Positions 1-6,070 of a stretch of 8,751 bases of DNA are shown here, piece by piece (positions within the stretch are counted from its first letter, which is position 1; every line of letters begins with the position of its first letter). Under the pieces are notes generated by a model that was not told the DNA's origin, did not search any database, and saw only the letters and a list, made by a program, of their open reading frames with translations. This DNA comes from an uncultured Bacteroidota bacterium (GTDB lineage: Bacteria; Bacteroidota; Bacteroidia; UKL13-3): contig CAIUEQ010000255.1 of assembly GCA_903898215.1 (NCBI GenBank), positions 1 to 8,751 of the forward strand, read 5' to 3'. A program made the position numbers and the translations under genes.

Positions 1-22
1 ATTATAAATTCTTCTTTCAGAA

Positions 23-835
23 ATGTTACTCACCATTTTAGTATTACTCATTTCACTTCCGTTTTTTTATAGTGTGATGCTTCCCAAGCAACCGCTAGAA
101 ATAAAAATCACTGACTTAAAAAGTTATGATGATGCTCAAAAAACTTTAGTTTCTTATCATCTTGAAACTGAAAGTAAATTGTTCAATTTCGATCCGAATA
201 TCATTTCTGATGATGAATTTTCTCAACTTGGATTTTCAAAATTCAATATTAAAACTATCCGAAATTTTTTATCAAAAGGTGGAAAATTCAGAAAGCCAGA
301 AGATGTAAAAAAAATATTTGGAGTAAAGCCAGAATTGTTTCAAAAACTAGAACCATTTATTGTTATTAAATCAGCTGAAAATAATAATCATTCATTTTCC
401 GATTCAACAAAAACACAAAAAAAATACACCACAAAAAAAGTGGTAGAAATTAATTCAGCTGATTCAATTGAACTTGTTGGATTGTATAGAATTGGACCGG
501 CAACAGCATCACGAATTATCGACTACAGAAATAAACTTGGCGGCTTTTTAAAACTTGAACAGCTTACTGAAATATGGGGTTTTGACGAAGATGTATTGTA
601 TGATTTAAATGGTAAAGTTACGGTTGATGCCAGCAAAGCAATCATTCATAATGTAAACACAGTAAGTGCTGATGAATTAAAAACTCATCCCTATTTTAAA
701 TATAAATTATCAAACGCAATTGTTAATTATCGAAAACAACATGGCAACTTTTTAAAAATGGACGACTTGAAAAACATTGTCTTGATAAATGATTCAATTT
801 ATAAACGCATCACACTTTATCTTAAGTTGAACTGA
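23..835 (+). CDS. ComEA-like helix-hairpin-helix protein, membrane-anchored
   Basis: A 270-residue protein that opens with one hydrophobic segment (about residues 2-19) and continues with three helix-hairpin-helix units at about 54-113, 142-200 and 207-269. The middle unit is the most canonical: EINSAD leads into a hairpin GLYRIGPATASRIIDYR and then GGF. The family binds DNA without sequence specificity. ComEA homologues take up DNA in transformation, but the role of multi-unit versions in Bacteroidota is not established. The start is the first ATG after an in-frame TAA at 5-7. It leaves almost no cytoplasmic leader before the membrane segment, which is unusual; the neighbouring frame just upstream reads YKFFFQK and would join well if one A were added to the AAA run at 21-23. 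The true N-terminus may therefore lie before the window. The family call is firm and the start is doubtful. Confidence 0.82.
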   Translation: MLLTILVLLISLPFFYSVMLPKQPLEIKITDLKSYDDAQKTLVSYHLETESKLFNFDPNIISDDEFSQLGFSKFNIKTIRNFLSKGGKFRKPEDVKKIFGVKPELFQKLEPFIVIKSAENNNHSFSDSTKTQKKYTTKKVVEINSADSIELVGLYRIGPATASRIIDYRNKLGGFLKLEQLTEIWGFDEDVLYDLNGKVTVDASKAIIHNVNTVSADELKTHPYFKYKLSNAIVNYRKQHGNFLKMDDLKNIVLINDSIYKRITLYLKLN

Positions 836-898
836 TTTTTATCAGACTTTAAAGCAGAAAATTTTATATTATTGCGAATTATTAATCCTCATATATTT

Positions 899-2056
899 AT
901 GGAAGTGAACGGACTCGATTTTGAGAAAACCGAAAATCAAATAATGATTGCACAAATGGTGCGCGATTTTGCAGATAAACATATTCGCCCTAAAATGATG
1001 GAATGGGACGAAGCACAAATATTTCCTGTTGAAGTTTTTAAAAAACTTGGAGAGCTTGGATTGATGGGCGTTTTGGTTCCACAAGAATATGGTGGTTCAG
1101 GATTTGGATACTTTGAATATGTTACTGCGATAGTTGAATTATCAAAAGTTTGCGGTTCAATCGGGCTTTCAATGGCTGCACATAATTCGTTGTGTACTGG
1201 TCATATCATGTATTTTGGAAACGAAGAGCAGAAGAAAAAATGGCTTACAAAATTAGCAACTGGAGAATGGATCGGGGCATGGGGATTAACAGAAGCCAAT
1301 ACCGGAAGTGATGCAATGCGTATGCAATGTGTAGCCAAAAAAGATGGCGATTACTGGGTGTTGAATGGTTCAAAAAATTGGATCACTCATGGTTTAACTG
1401 GAGATGTAGCAGTTGTTCTTGCACGTACAGGTAATTTGCTCGATTCGAAAGGAATAACTGCATTTGTGGTTGAACGTGGAACACCTGGATTTAAAGGTGG
1501 CAAAAAAGAAAATAAATTAGGAATGCGAGCTTCCGAAACTGCTGAAATGATTTTTGAAGATTGCCGCGTTCATCAGGATAATATTTTAGGAGAAGTTGGT
1601 GATGGATTTATTCAAGCGATGAAAGTGCTTGATGGTGGACGAATTTCAATTGCTTCCTTATCTCTTGGTATTGCAAAAGGCGCATTTGAAGCCGCAGTAA
1701 AATATTCAAAAGAGCGTCATCAATTTGGACAACCAATTTGTAATTTTCAGGGAATTTCATTTAAGCTTGCTGATATGGCAACAAAAATTGAAGCTGCCGA
1801 ATTAGTTATTTTGGAAGCTGCCGATCTTAAAAACAAAGGCAAAAACGTAAACAAAGTTTCTGCAATCGCAAAATACTACGCATCGGAAGTTGCGGTTTAT
1901 GCATCAACAGAAGCTGTGCAAATTTTTGGTGGATATGGTTATACAAAAGATTTTCCGGTAGAAAAATTTTACCGTGATTCAAAATTATGTACCATTGGTG
2001 AAGGTACAAGCGAGATTCAAAAGCTTGTAATTTCACGAGCAATTTTAAAAGACTGA
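899..2056 (+). CDS. Acyl-CoA dehydrogenase, short-chain/butyryl-CoA type
   Basis: A flavoenzyme that oxidises acyl-CoA to trans-2-enoyl-CoA in fatty-acid or branched-chain amino-acid breakdown and passes electrons to electron-transfer flavoprotein. From ATG 899 it has 385 residues, the usual family length. Visible landmarks are the first family signature WGLTEANTGSDA at about 128-139, RHQFG at about 273-277, the QIFGGYGYTKDFPVEKFYRD stretch, and IGEGTSEIQ near the C-terminus. The catalytic-base glutamate in GEGTSE falls at residue 368, the position expected for short-chain and butyryl-CoA dehydrogenases. The frame stays open back to a TTG at 872, which would add nine residues (MRIINPHIF). I prefer ATG 899 because the protein then begins MEVNGLDF, as homologues typically do. 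No SD is seen, which is normal for Bacteroidota. The exact acyl chain preference cannot be read from the sequence. Confidence 0.95.
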   Translation: MEVNGLDFEKTENQIMIAQMVRDFADKHIRPKMMEWDEAQIFPVEVFKKLGELGLMGVLVPQEYGGSGFGYFEYVTAIVELSKVCGSIGLSMAAHNSLCTGHIMYFGNEEQKKKWLTKLATGEWIGAWGLTEANTGSDAMRMQCVAKKDGDYWVLNGSKNWITHGLTGDVAVVLARTGNLLDSKGITAFVVERGTPGFKGGKKENKLGMRASETAEMIFEDCRVHQDNILGEVGDGFIQAMKVLDGGRISIASLSLGIAKGAFEAAVKYSKERHQFGQPICNFQGISFKLADMATKIEAAELVILEAADLKNKGKNVNKVSAIAKYYASEVAVYASTEAVQIFGGYGYTKDFPVEKFYRDSKLCTIGEGTSEIQKLVISRAILKD

Positions 2057-2068
2057 TGTTTGTTGATT

Positions 2069-2100
2069 TGCAGATGTGTATATGTGCAGATGTGAAAATG
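2069..2100. repeat. Short direct repeat TGCAGATGTG, dispersed-repeat-like
   Basis: TGCAGATGTG occurs at 2069-2078 and again at 2085-2094, followed by AAAATGC. It fills the 76-base gap between the converging acyl-CoA dehydrogenase gene and the large secreted-protein gene. Phased GCAGATGTG/GCAAATGTG units resemble dispersed intergenic repeats I know from Bacteroidota genomes. No hairpin with a T-run, and so no clear terminator, is visible in this gap. Confidence 0.5.
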
Positions 2101-2132
2101 CAACCAATCACTGCGTACTATTAACTAACCCC

Positions 2133-4928
2133 CTACCTCACCACAGCAACCTTCTGCATTTTAACCACAGCACCATCTGCATCAGATATTCTAACAAAAT
2201 ACATTCCCTGATAAAGTGATGAAGTGTTAATGTTGGTTGTATTAGTAAATAATATATTTTCCATTACCTTTTTTCCGGTAACATCAAACAATTGAACATC
2301 AAACTTTTCATTTACTGATGTTTCAATATGCAATTCGTTTGTTGCAGGATTAGGATAAATAGTCCAATCAGTATTTTTTGTTTGATAAAGATTAATTACT
2401 CTCACTTCACTCAATAATGATTTACCATCAAAGTCAACTTGCTTTAGTCGGTAGTATAAAAAGTTTGAGGTTTGTTGTTTGTTGTTTGTAATGTCGAGCT
2501 TGTCACTTCGAGCGAAGTCGAGAAGCGAGACATCTGTAAACTGATAACTGCTCACAACATTCGTTGTTCCATTCCCTTTAACTTTTCCAATAACTTTCCA
2601 ATCATCATTCAAACCGCCTCCTGCTTCCTGCATACTGCTACTTTTTCTTTCAATTTCAAAATAATCATTGTTTAATTCGCTTGCTGTTTGCCATGTACAG
2701 AGTACCTGCAAATCGCTCATTGCATTTTGCCAATTGCCTATTGGCTTAGCATCAAAGTTCATCAACTGAACTGGCAAACTACCGCTAAAATTAAATGAAG
2801 CAATAAATGCATCATTTGCACCTCCACCGTATACTGTCTGATAACCTGCTGAATTAGCAATTCTTGAGGTGGAACTCGTCTGTCCGGTAATTAATATTTC
2901 TCCATTCCATTCAATAACAATACTATAACCTATGTCGGTTAAACTATCGCCAAAATAAGAAGCCCATATACGACTACCATTTGAGTTTAATTTAGCTACA
3001 TAGGCATCATACAATCCTCCTCCATAGATCGACTGAAATGCACCGGTAGTAGAAATAGAATCAGGAGATTCAGTCATTCCGGTTAGAAAAATATTCCCTA
3101 ATGTATCTAATGCTAAACATTGACCAGTTTCATAACCACTTCCTCCAAAACAGGTTGCCCAAATACGAGAACCAGACGAGCTAAACTTTAATATGAAAGC
3201 ATCACCAAATCCAGCATAAGCCGGACCAATTGTTGTAAAACCCGAACCTGATGTTGTATAACCCGTTATCAATACATTTCCACTCGTATCCAAGTTCAAT
3301 GAGTTTGCCTCGTCAGCTTGGTCTGTGCCATAATATGTAGACCATAGCTTGCTTCCGGAAGAATTAAATTTCACGATAAAAACATCATCTACACCACCGC
3401 CATAATAGGATTGCCAAGCCCCGGAACTGGATATTCCGCTAGAGGATGAGGTGTAACCAGCCATATAAACATTATTGTTCTGGTCGATAGCAATATCATT
3501 TCCGTGATCCGTAGCAGTTCCCCCGAAATACGTTGCCCAAATGCGTGAAGTTCCTGTTGAATTGAATTTAGCAACAAATGCATCCCCTCCTCCGGAATAA
3601 GAGGATTGATAAGCACCTCCGGTTGCTATGGATGAAGTTGAAAGAGTATAACCACCTATCAATAAATTTCCACTTTTGTCAATTGCAATACTATACGCAA
3701 AATCATTTGCTGTACTGCCATAATAAGTTGCCCATTGCCGTGTACCAAAGGAATTGAATTTCGCGATGAAGGCATCAAAATTTCCTCCGAAAAATGTTTG
3801 GTAAGTTCCTGTTGTGGCAATATTTGTGGAAGAACCTGTTGCACCCGTAATAAATATATTATTCAACGTATCGGTAGCAACGCCATGACCTAATGCAACT
3901 GCATTCGAACTGGTTCCTCCAAAATAGGTACTCCACACGATGGCACCAGCTGAATTAAATTTAGCAACAAAACAATTCTGCCCCGCATTGGTGGTTTGGT
4001 AAGCACCAGAAGTAGCTATTGATGAATTAGAAGATGTAACCCCACCGACTATTATATTATGGGCATTATCGGTTGTGATTGATTTTCCTCCATCAACTAA
4101 GGAACCTCCAAAATAAGTTGAAGGAAAGGGATCGATAATGAGGGTTTTGGTTGCATCGTATTTGCCAACGCTTATTCCATAAATGTTTGGAATTTGTTGT
4201 TTGAAGTTTGCAGTTATGGTTTGTTGGATATTTTGTTCATCCAACTGATAACTCAAAGGAATGCTTTCGTCAATATTTCCGTAAGCGGTTTCAATTGTAA
4301 TATGTCCATCGGATGTAAGTGAGGTTGAATTTGCACCATCAAATTTTAATAGAATATCGTTTGGGTTTCCTCCGGGATGAATGATGAAGTTGTATTTAAA
4401 TACCCCACCTAACCTCCCCGAATGGGAGGAATTATTTAGCACAAACTCTACATCAATATTCGGGTAAATATTTTGATACATTACTTTTTTGTAATGATGC
4501 ACATTTGTCACTCCTTGCTCACTTGTGCCTGTTGTGTAGTAATTGATATAATCGGGAGAAACATCACTTGAAATTATTTTAGCATTCGTGTTTGCGTTAA
4601 CAAATGAAATATCAATGCGATGAGTGTATATGGTGTCAACTTCCAGCAATTGGTTGTTAAGTTCTGTTTTATTACTAATTGCCAATTGCTTATTGTTAGT
4701 TGACACCTTCCACACCTCATAACTAAATCCGTTTTGCTTTAATTGCACCTGCAATCTATTACCATTATATAAATACAATACCGATGGATTTGGGTTATTG
4801 TTCTGGTCAATAATCTGCCCTTTGTTTTCTATAAACCCAAACTGACCAGAAACCGATTTGAGGTCATTTGATGCATAACTTTTTAGGCAATTTATGAGCA
4901 AAAGAGCTATTACAATTTTAATTTTCAA
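2133..4928 (-). CDS. Secreted SBBP beta-propeller protein with T9SS type A sorting domain
   Basis: A 931-residue surface or secreted protein. Residues 1-19 form a signal peptide (MKIKIVIALLLINCLKSYA). Residues about 30-265 resemble the DUF7948 domain (FIENKGQI, KKVMYQNIYPNIDVEF, YNFIIHPGGNP). Seven SBBP repeats follow, each opening with W(S/A)TYFGG or a variant, at about 269, 332, 399, 464, 529, 590 and 655. The spacing is 61-67 residues, which suits one seven-bladed propeller. Residues 719-850 form a linker domain common in such proteins (LPVQLMNF, CTWQTASELNNDYFEIER, YYRLKQVDFDGK). The C-terminal 80 residues (DWTIYPNPATNELHIE through GMYFVRI) are a T9SS sorting domain, so export through T9SS is expected. 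The start is TTG 4928; no ATG lies between it and the upstream in-frame stops, and CCATTGAAA could derive from CCATGAAA. Several DNA repeats are translated as extra loops (listed separately). The ligand is unknown. It may be co-transcribed with the cysteine-rich gene 69 bases upstream. Confidence 0.9.
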   Translation of the reverse strand: MKIKIVIALLLINCLKSYASNDLKSVSGQFGFIENKGQIIDQNNNPNPSVLYLYNGNRLQVQLKQNGFSYEVWKVSTNNKQLAISNKTELNNQLLEVDTIYTHRIDISFVNANTNAKIISSDVSPDYINYYTTGTSEQGVTNVHHYKKVMYQNIYPNIDVEFVLNNSSHSGRLGGVFKYNFIIHPGGNPNDILLKFDGANSTSLTSDGHITIETAYGNIDESIPLSYQLDEQNIQQTITANFKQQIPNIYGISVGKYDATKTLIIDPFPSTYFGGSLVDGGKSITTDNAHNIIVGGVTSSNSSIATSGAYQTTNAGQNCFVAKFNSAGAIVWSTYFGGTSSNAVALGHGVATDTLNNIFITGATGSSTNIATTGTYQTFFGGNFDAFIAKFNSFGTRQWATYYGSTANDFAYSIAIDKSGNLLIGGYTLSTSSIATGGAYQSSYSGGGDAFVAKFNSTGTSRIWATYFGGTATDHGNDIAIDQNNNVYMAGYTSSSSGISSSGAWQSYYGGGVDDVFIVKFNSSGSKLWSTYYGTDQADEANSLNLDTSGNVLITGYTTSGSGFTTIGPAYAGFGDAFILKFSSSGSRIWATCFGGSGYETGQCLALDTLGNIFLTGMTESPDSISTTGAFQSIYGGGLYDAYVAKLNSNGSRIWASYFGDSLTDIGYSIVIEWNGEILITGQTSSTSRIANSAGYQTVYGGGANDAFIASFNFSGSLPVQLMNFDAKPIGNWQNAMSDLQVLCTWQTASELNNDYFEIERKSSSMQEAGGGLNDDWKVIGKVKGNGTTNVVSSYQFTDVSLLDFARSDKLDITNNKQQTSNFLYYRLKQVDFDGKSLLSEVRVINLYQTKNTDWTIYPNPATNELHIETSVNEKFDVQLFDVTGKKVMENILFTNTTNINTSSLYQGMYFVRISDADGAVVKMQKVAVVR
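2464..2490. repeat. TTTGTTG tandem repeat (7-base period) inside coding sequence
   Basis: Two full TTTGTTG units at 2471-2484 followed by TTTG make a 7-base-period tract that is read in frame on the minus strand as NNKQQTSN (about residues 814-822 of the propeller protein). It directly abuts the dispersed repeat at 2501-2537, and both fall in a loop before the conserved FLYYRLKQVDFDG strand. Confidence 0.6.
2501..2537. repeat. Bacteroidota dispersed palindromic repeat (CACTTCGAGCGAAGTCGAGAAG type) read in frame
   Basis: The core is a perfect inverted repeat, ACTTCG/CGAAGT around a 2-base centre (2505-2518), followed by CGAGAAGCGAGACATC. This matches the TCATTTCGAGCGAAGTCGAGAAATC-like element that I know as a very common dispersed repeat in Bacteroidota genomes, normally intergenic. 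Here it lies inside the propeller gene and is translated on the minus strand as DVSLLDFARSDK (about residues 799-810). The surrounding protein matches the usual linker pattern (SYQFTDV ... YYRLKQVDFDG), so this segment looks like an insertion in a loop. Confidence 0.75.
2611..2642. repeat. Probable dispersed-repeat insertion coding SSMQEAGGGLN
   Basis: The stretch CCGCCTCCTGCTTCCTGC followed by ATACTGCTAC is read on the minus strand as SSSMQEAGGGLND (about residues 763-775). In related linker domains, ERSS is normally followed almost at once by the DWxxIGKVKGNG strand, so roughly ten residues are extra here. CTGCxTxCTGC-type runs also occur as intergenic filler in Bacteroidota. The assignment as an inserted repeat is weaker than for the element at 2501-2537. 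Confidence 0.4.
2729..2745. repeat. Small hairpin GCCAAT/ATTGGC inside coding sequence
   Basis: Arms GCCAAT (2729-2734) and ATTGGC (2740-2745) enclose a 5-base loop. The motif GCCAATTGC is shared exactly with 4681-4689, in another suspected inserted repeat of the same gene. On the minus strand it codes KPIGNWQ in a segment (about 728-740) that looks longer than usual between LPVQLMNF and the WQTASELNNDYFEIE strand. Confidence 0.4.
4403..4431. repeat. Dispersed CCTCCC/GGGAGG palindromic repeat read in frame
   Basis: CCTCCC (4413-4418) and GGGAGG (4424-4429) form a 6-bp stem around CGAAT, preceded by CCCCACCTAA. This is very close to the CCCCACCTAACCTCCCC / GGGGAGG element that recurs in many Bacteroidota genomes. 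It is read on the minus strand as SSHSGRLGGV (about residues 167-176), interrupting the expected NIDVEFVLN ... FKYNFIIHPGG sequence of the N-terminal domain. Confidence 0.7.
4632..4707. repeat. Nested 76-base imperfect inverted repeat inside coding sequence
   Basis: GGTGTCAACT (4632-4641) pairs perfectly with AGTTGACACC (4698-4707). Inside it, AGCAATTGG (4645-4653) pairs perfectly with CCAATTGCT (4682-4690). Together they could fold as a two-stage stem with a 28-base apical loop. The minus-strand translation is about residues 74-99 (VSTNNKQLAISNK then TELNNQLLEVDT). The LAISNK-coding half resembles the TTACTAATTGCCAATTGC runs seen between Bacteroidota genes. It sits between the FSYEVWK strand and YTHRIDISF, where related proteins have a short turn. 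Confidence 0.6.
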
Positions 4929-4997
4929 TGGAAGTATAAAATTAGAAATGGTTATCGAAGATAATGATTTTATTCATTAACGAATTCCAAATATTAT

Positions 4998-5433
4998 TTA
5001 ATTAATAACAAGTGTAGCATTAGATCCCATAGGTGCACAAGTTAATGTTAGAGTTGGTGCAGTAGAGCCGCATAAAGTATTGGATATAGTGCAAGTATTT
5101 GAAGATCCGGAACAGCTACCAGGTGGGTTGCATGCTGCACCTGAAGTATTACAAGAACAATCCCATACAGAACAAGCGTTTGCACCAACTTTCCCTTGAG
5201 CTTTATAAATAACTCCATTTGCTAATGGACCTGGTATTGTAACTACGGTACCAGCAATAACTGTAGTAGGACCAACAGAAGCAATATTGCAAGTAAATTG
5301 ATCTACAGAACTGAATGTTACATCAATAGAACAAGTTGTATTATTGGTAACTACTAAATCTTGCGCATTAACTCTTACTGATATTACTAATCCAAATTAG
5401 TAATAAAGCGAATAATGTAATTTTTGTTTTCAT
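4998..5433 (-). pseudogene. Small secreted ten-cysteine protein gene with a single-base frameshift
   Basis: From ATG 5433 the first frame reads MKTKITLFALLLIW and then stops after 21 codons. Removing one base from the AAA run at 5394-5396 (TTT on the coding strand) gives MKTKITLFALLLIGLVISVR followed by VNA-QDLVV: a perfect signal peptide with a signal peptidase I site, then an open frame to the TAA at 4998 (144 residues, 122 mature). The mature part has ten cysteines, eight of them in its second half (NACSVWDCSCNTSG, CNPPGSCSG, NTCTISNTLCG, LTCAP), so disulfide bonds and an extracytoplasmic location are likely. I do not recognise the family. No alternative start codon lies in the open frame near its beginning. 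The shift may be a true mutation, a sequencing error or, less likely, programmed +1 frameshifting. A good promoter lies upstream, and the large propeller gene follows 69 bases downstream on the same strand. Confidence 0.72.
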
Positions 5434-5483
5434 GATTTTTAAGTTTTTAATTGTTAAGATTTTATAAGTGTTTTTTTATTTGT

Positions 5484-5514
5484 CAAACTTAAACAGGTAA
5501 AAACTGATGGACAA
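5484..5514 (-). promoter_or_regulatory. Bacteroidota-type promoter for the cysteine-rich gene
   Basis: Read on the minus strand, TTG (5514-5512), a 20-base spacer and TAAGTTTG (5491-5484) match the Bacteroidota housekeeping consensus TTTG / TAnnTTTG. Transcription would begin near 5478, giving a leader of about 45 bases before ATG 5433. Confidence 0.6.
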
Positions 5515-5557
5515 TACTGTAAATACATGATTTTTGCATACATAATTTACCGTATTC

Positions 5558-5579
5558 ATATACTATATTTATAGTATAT
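5558..5579. promoter_or_regulatory. Perfect 22-base palindrome, candidate operator 1
   Basis: Arms ATATACTATA and TATAGTATAT around a 2-base centre. It contains ACTAT-N4-ATAGT, which also occurs at 5654-5667. It has no adjacent T-run and so is not a terminator. A two-fold symmetric site suits a dimeric regulator such as the NarL/LuxR-type protein encoded downstream; that link is inferred. Confidence 0.5.
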
Positions 5580-5651
5580 TATGGGATTTTATTTATTGGG
5601 ACATTATCTCAAACTATTAGTATTTATGCGGTTCTTGTGTATTTATAGTTA

Positions 5652-5669
5652 CTACTATTAACATAGTAG
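5652..5669. promoter_or_regulatory. 18-base palindrome, candidate operator 2
   Basis: Arms CTACTAT and ATAGTAG around TAAC. The inner ACTAT-N4-ATAGT is identical in half-sites and spacing to the site centred 92 bases upstream. It lies about 84-101 bases before ATG 5753, a typical activator position if transcription starts near 5720. Confidence 0.5.
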
Positions 5670-5682
5670 GAGTAAGAGTTTG

Positions 5683-5714
5683 TTTGTATTTAATGCTGTT
5701 ATATGAGTTATTTG
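5683..5714 (+). promoter_or_regulatory. Weak candidate promoter for the sensory operon
   Basis: TTTG (5683-5686), a 20-base spacer and GTTATTTG (5707-5714). The TTTG part of the -7 box matches the Bacteroidota consensus but the leading TA does not. A poor -7 box would fit a promoter that needs an activator. This is a best guess. Confidence 0.25.
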
Positions 5715-5752
5715 AAAAACATCAATACACATTAAATTAATTCAAATAAATT

Positions 5753-6070
5753 ATGTTCACAGGAAACGAAAATCAACAAATCAGCTTAACAGCTGCATCA
5801 GCATTAACTGCTAATTACAGAAGTAACCAAATTGGTATAGGTTTTATCTTAGGACAATACTTTAGTAAAGACAGTTTAAATTCTGTACTAAACCAGGAAA
5901 CTTGCGTAGGTGTTAGGATTTATTATGGTTTGGATGCCGACAACACTACTCCTAAACTTGTAGTTGTAGGTGTTGATGCGTATGAAAATGATTTGGTAAG
6001 TGGAGTTGTTTTGGATTACGGAGCCTTATGCCCCCCTCATTGTGGCAACTCGAACTCTTTAAATAGTTGA
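5753..6070 (+). CDS. Small conserved Bacteroidota protein with C-terminal CPPxC motif, function unknown
   Basis: A 105-residue protein with no signal peptide or membrane segment, so probably cytoplasmic. It resembles a family I recall from Bacteroidota genomes but cannot name. Recognisable landmarks are F-T-G-N-E near the start, a hydrophobic segment ending in A-N-Y-R (20-23), Y-F-S-K-D (36-40), C-V-G-V-R-I-Y-Y-G (51-59), L-V-V-V-G-V-D-A (69-76) and a tail L-C-P-P-H-C (92-97) ending N-S-L-N-S. The three cysteines (51, 93, 97) could bind a metal or take part in redox chemistry, but CPPxC alone does not prove either. It heads an operon: its stop overlaps the next gene in TGATG, implying translational coupling with the seven-helix membrane protein and then the kinase and regulator. 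A sensory or adaptor role is inferred from this context only. Confidence 0.8.
   Translation: MFTGNENQQISLTAASALTANYRSNQIGIGFILGQYFSKDSLNSVLNQETCVGVRIYYGLDADNTTPKLVVVGVDAYENDLVSGVVLDYGALCPPHCGNSNSLNS

Larger units (their letters stand above)
5434..5752. other. Divergent intergenic region (319 bases) between the cysteine-rich gene and the sensory operon
   Basis: No gene is visible in either direction. It holds a promoter for the minus-strand gene near 5484-5514, two palindromes with a shared core (5558-5579 and 5652-5669), and an AT-rich leader for the plus-strand operon. The leader just before ATG 5753 (TTCAAATAAATT) has no SD, as is usual in Bacteroidota. Confidence 0.7.

Noticed and set aside
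832..845. CTGAT/ATCAG hairpin at the end of the ComEA-like gene as a terminator
   Set aside because: Only a 5-bp AT-rich stem overlapping the stop codon and not followed by a T-run.
872..898. Extension of the acyl-CoA dehydrogenase to TTG 872
   Set aside because: It adds nine residues not typical of the family; ATG 899 gives the usual length and puts the catalytic glutamate at position 368.
3389..3844. Out-of-frame minus-strand open frames at 3389-3616 and 3659-3844 inside the propeller gene
   Set aside because: They overlap strongly supported SBBP repeats in another frame and show no independent features.
2940..4130. Regularly spaced similar DNA segments that might look like a tandem or CRISPR-like array
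   Set aside because: The period is about 190-200 bases and reflects the seven 61-67-residue SBBP propeller repeats of the protein; there are no short identical repeats with unique spacers.
5613..5621. ACTATTAGT as a third copy of the shared operator core
   Set aside because: Its half-sites are separated by one base instead of matching ACTAT-N4-ATAGT, so it is not the same site.
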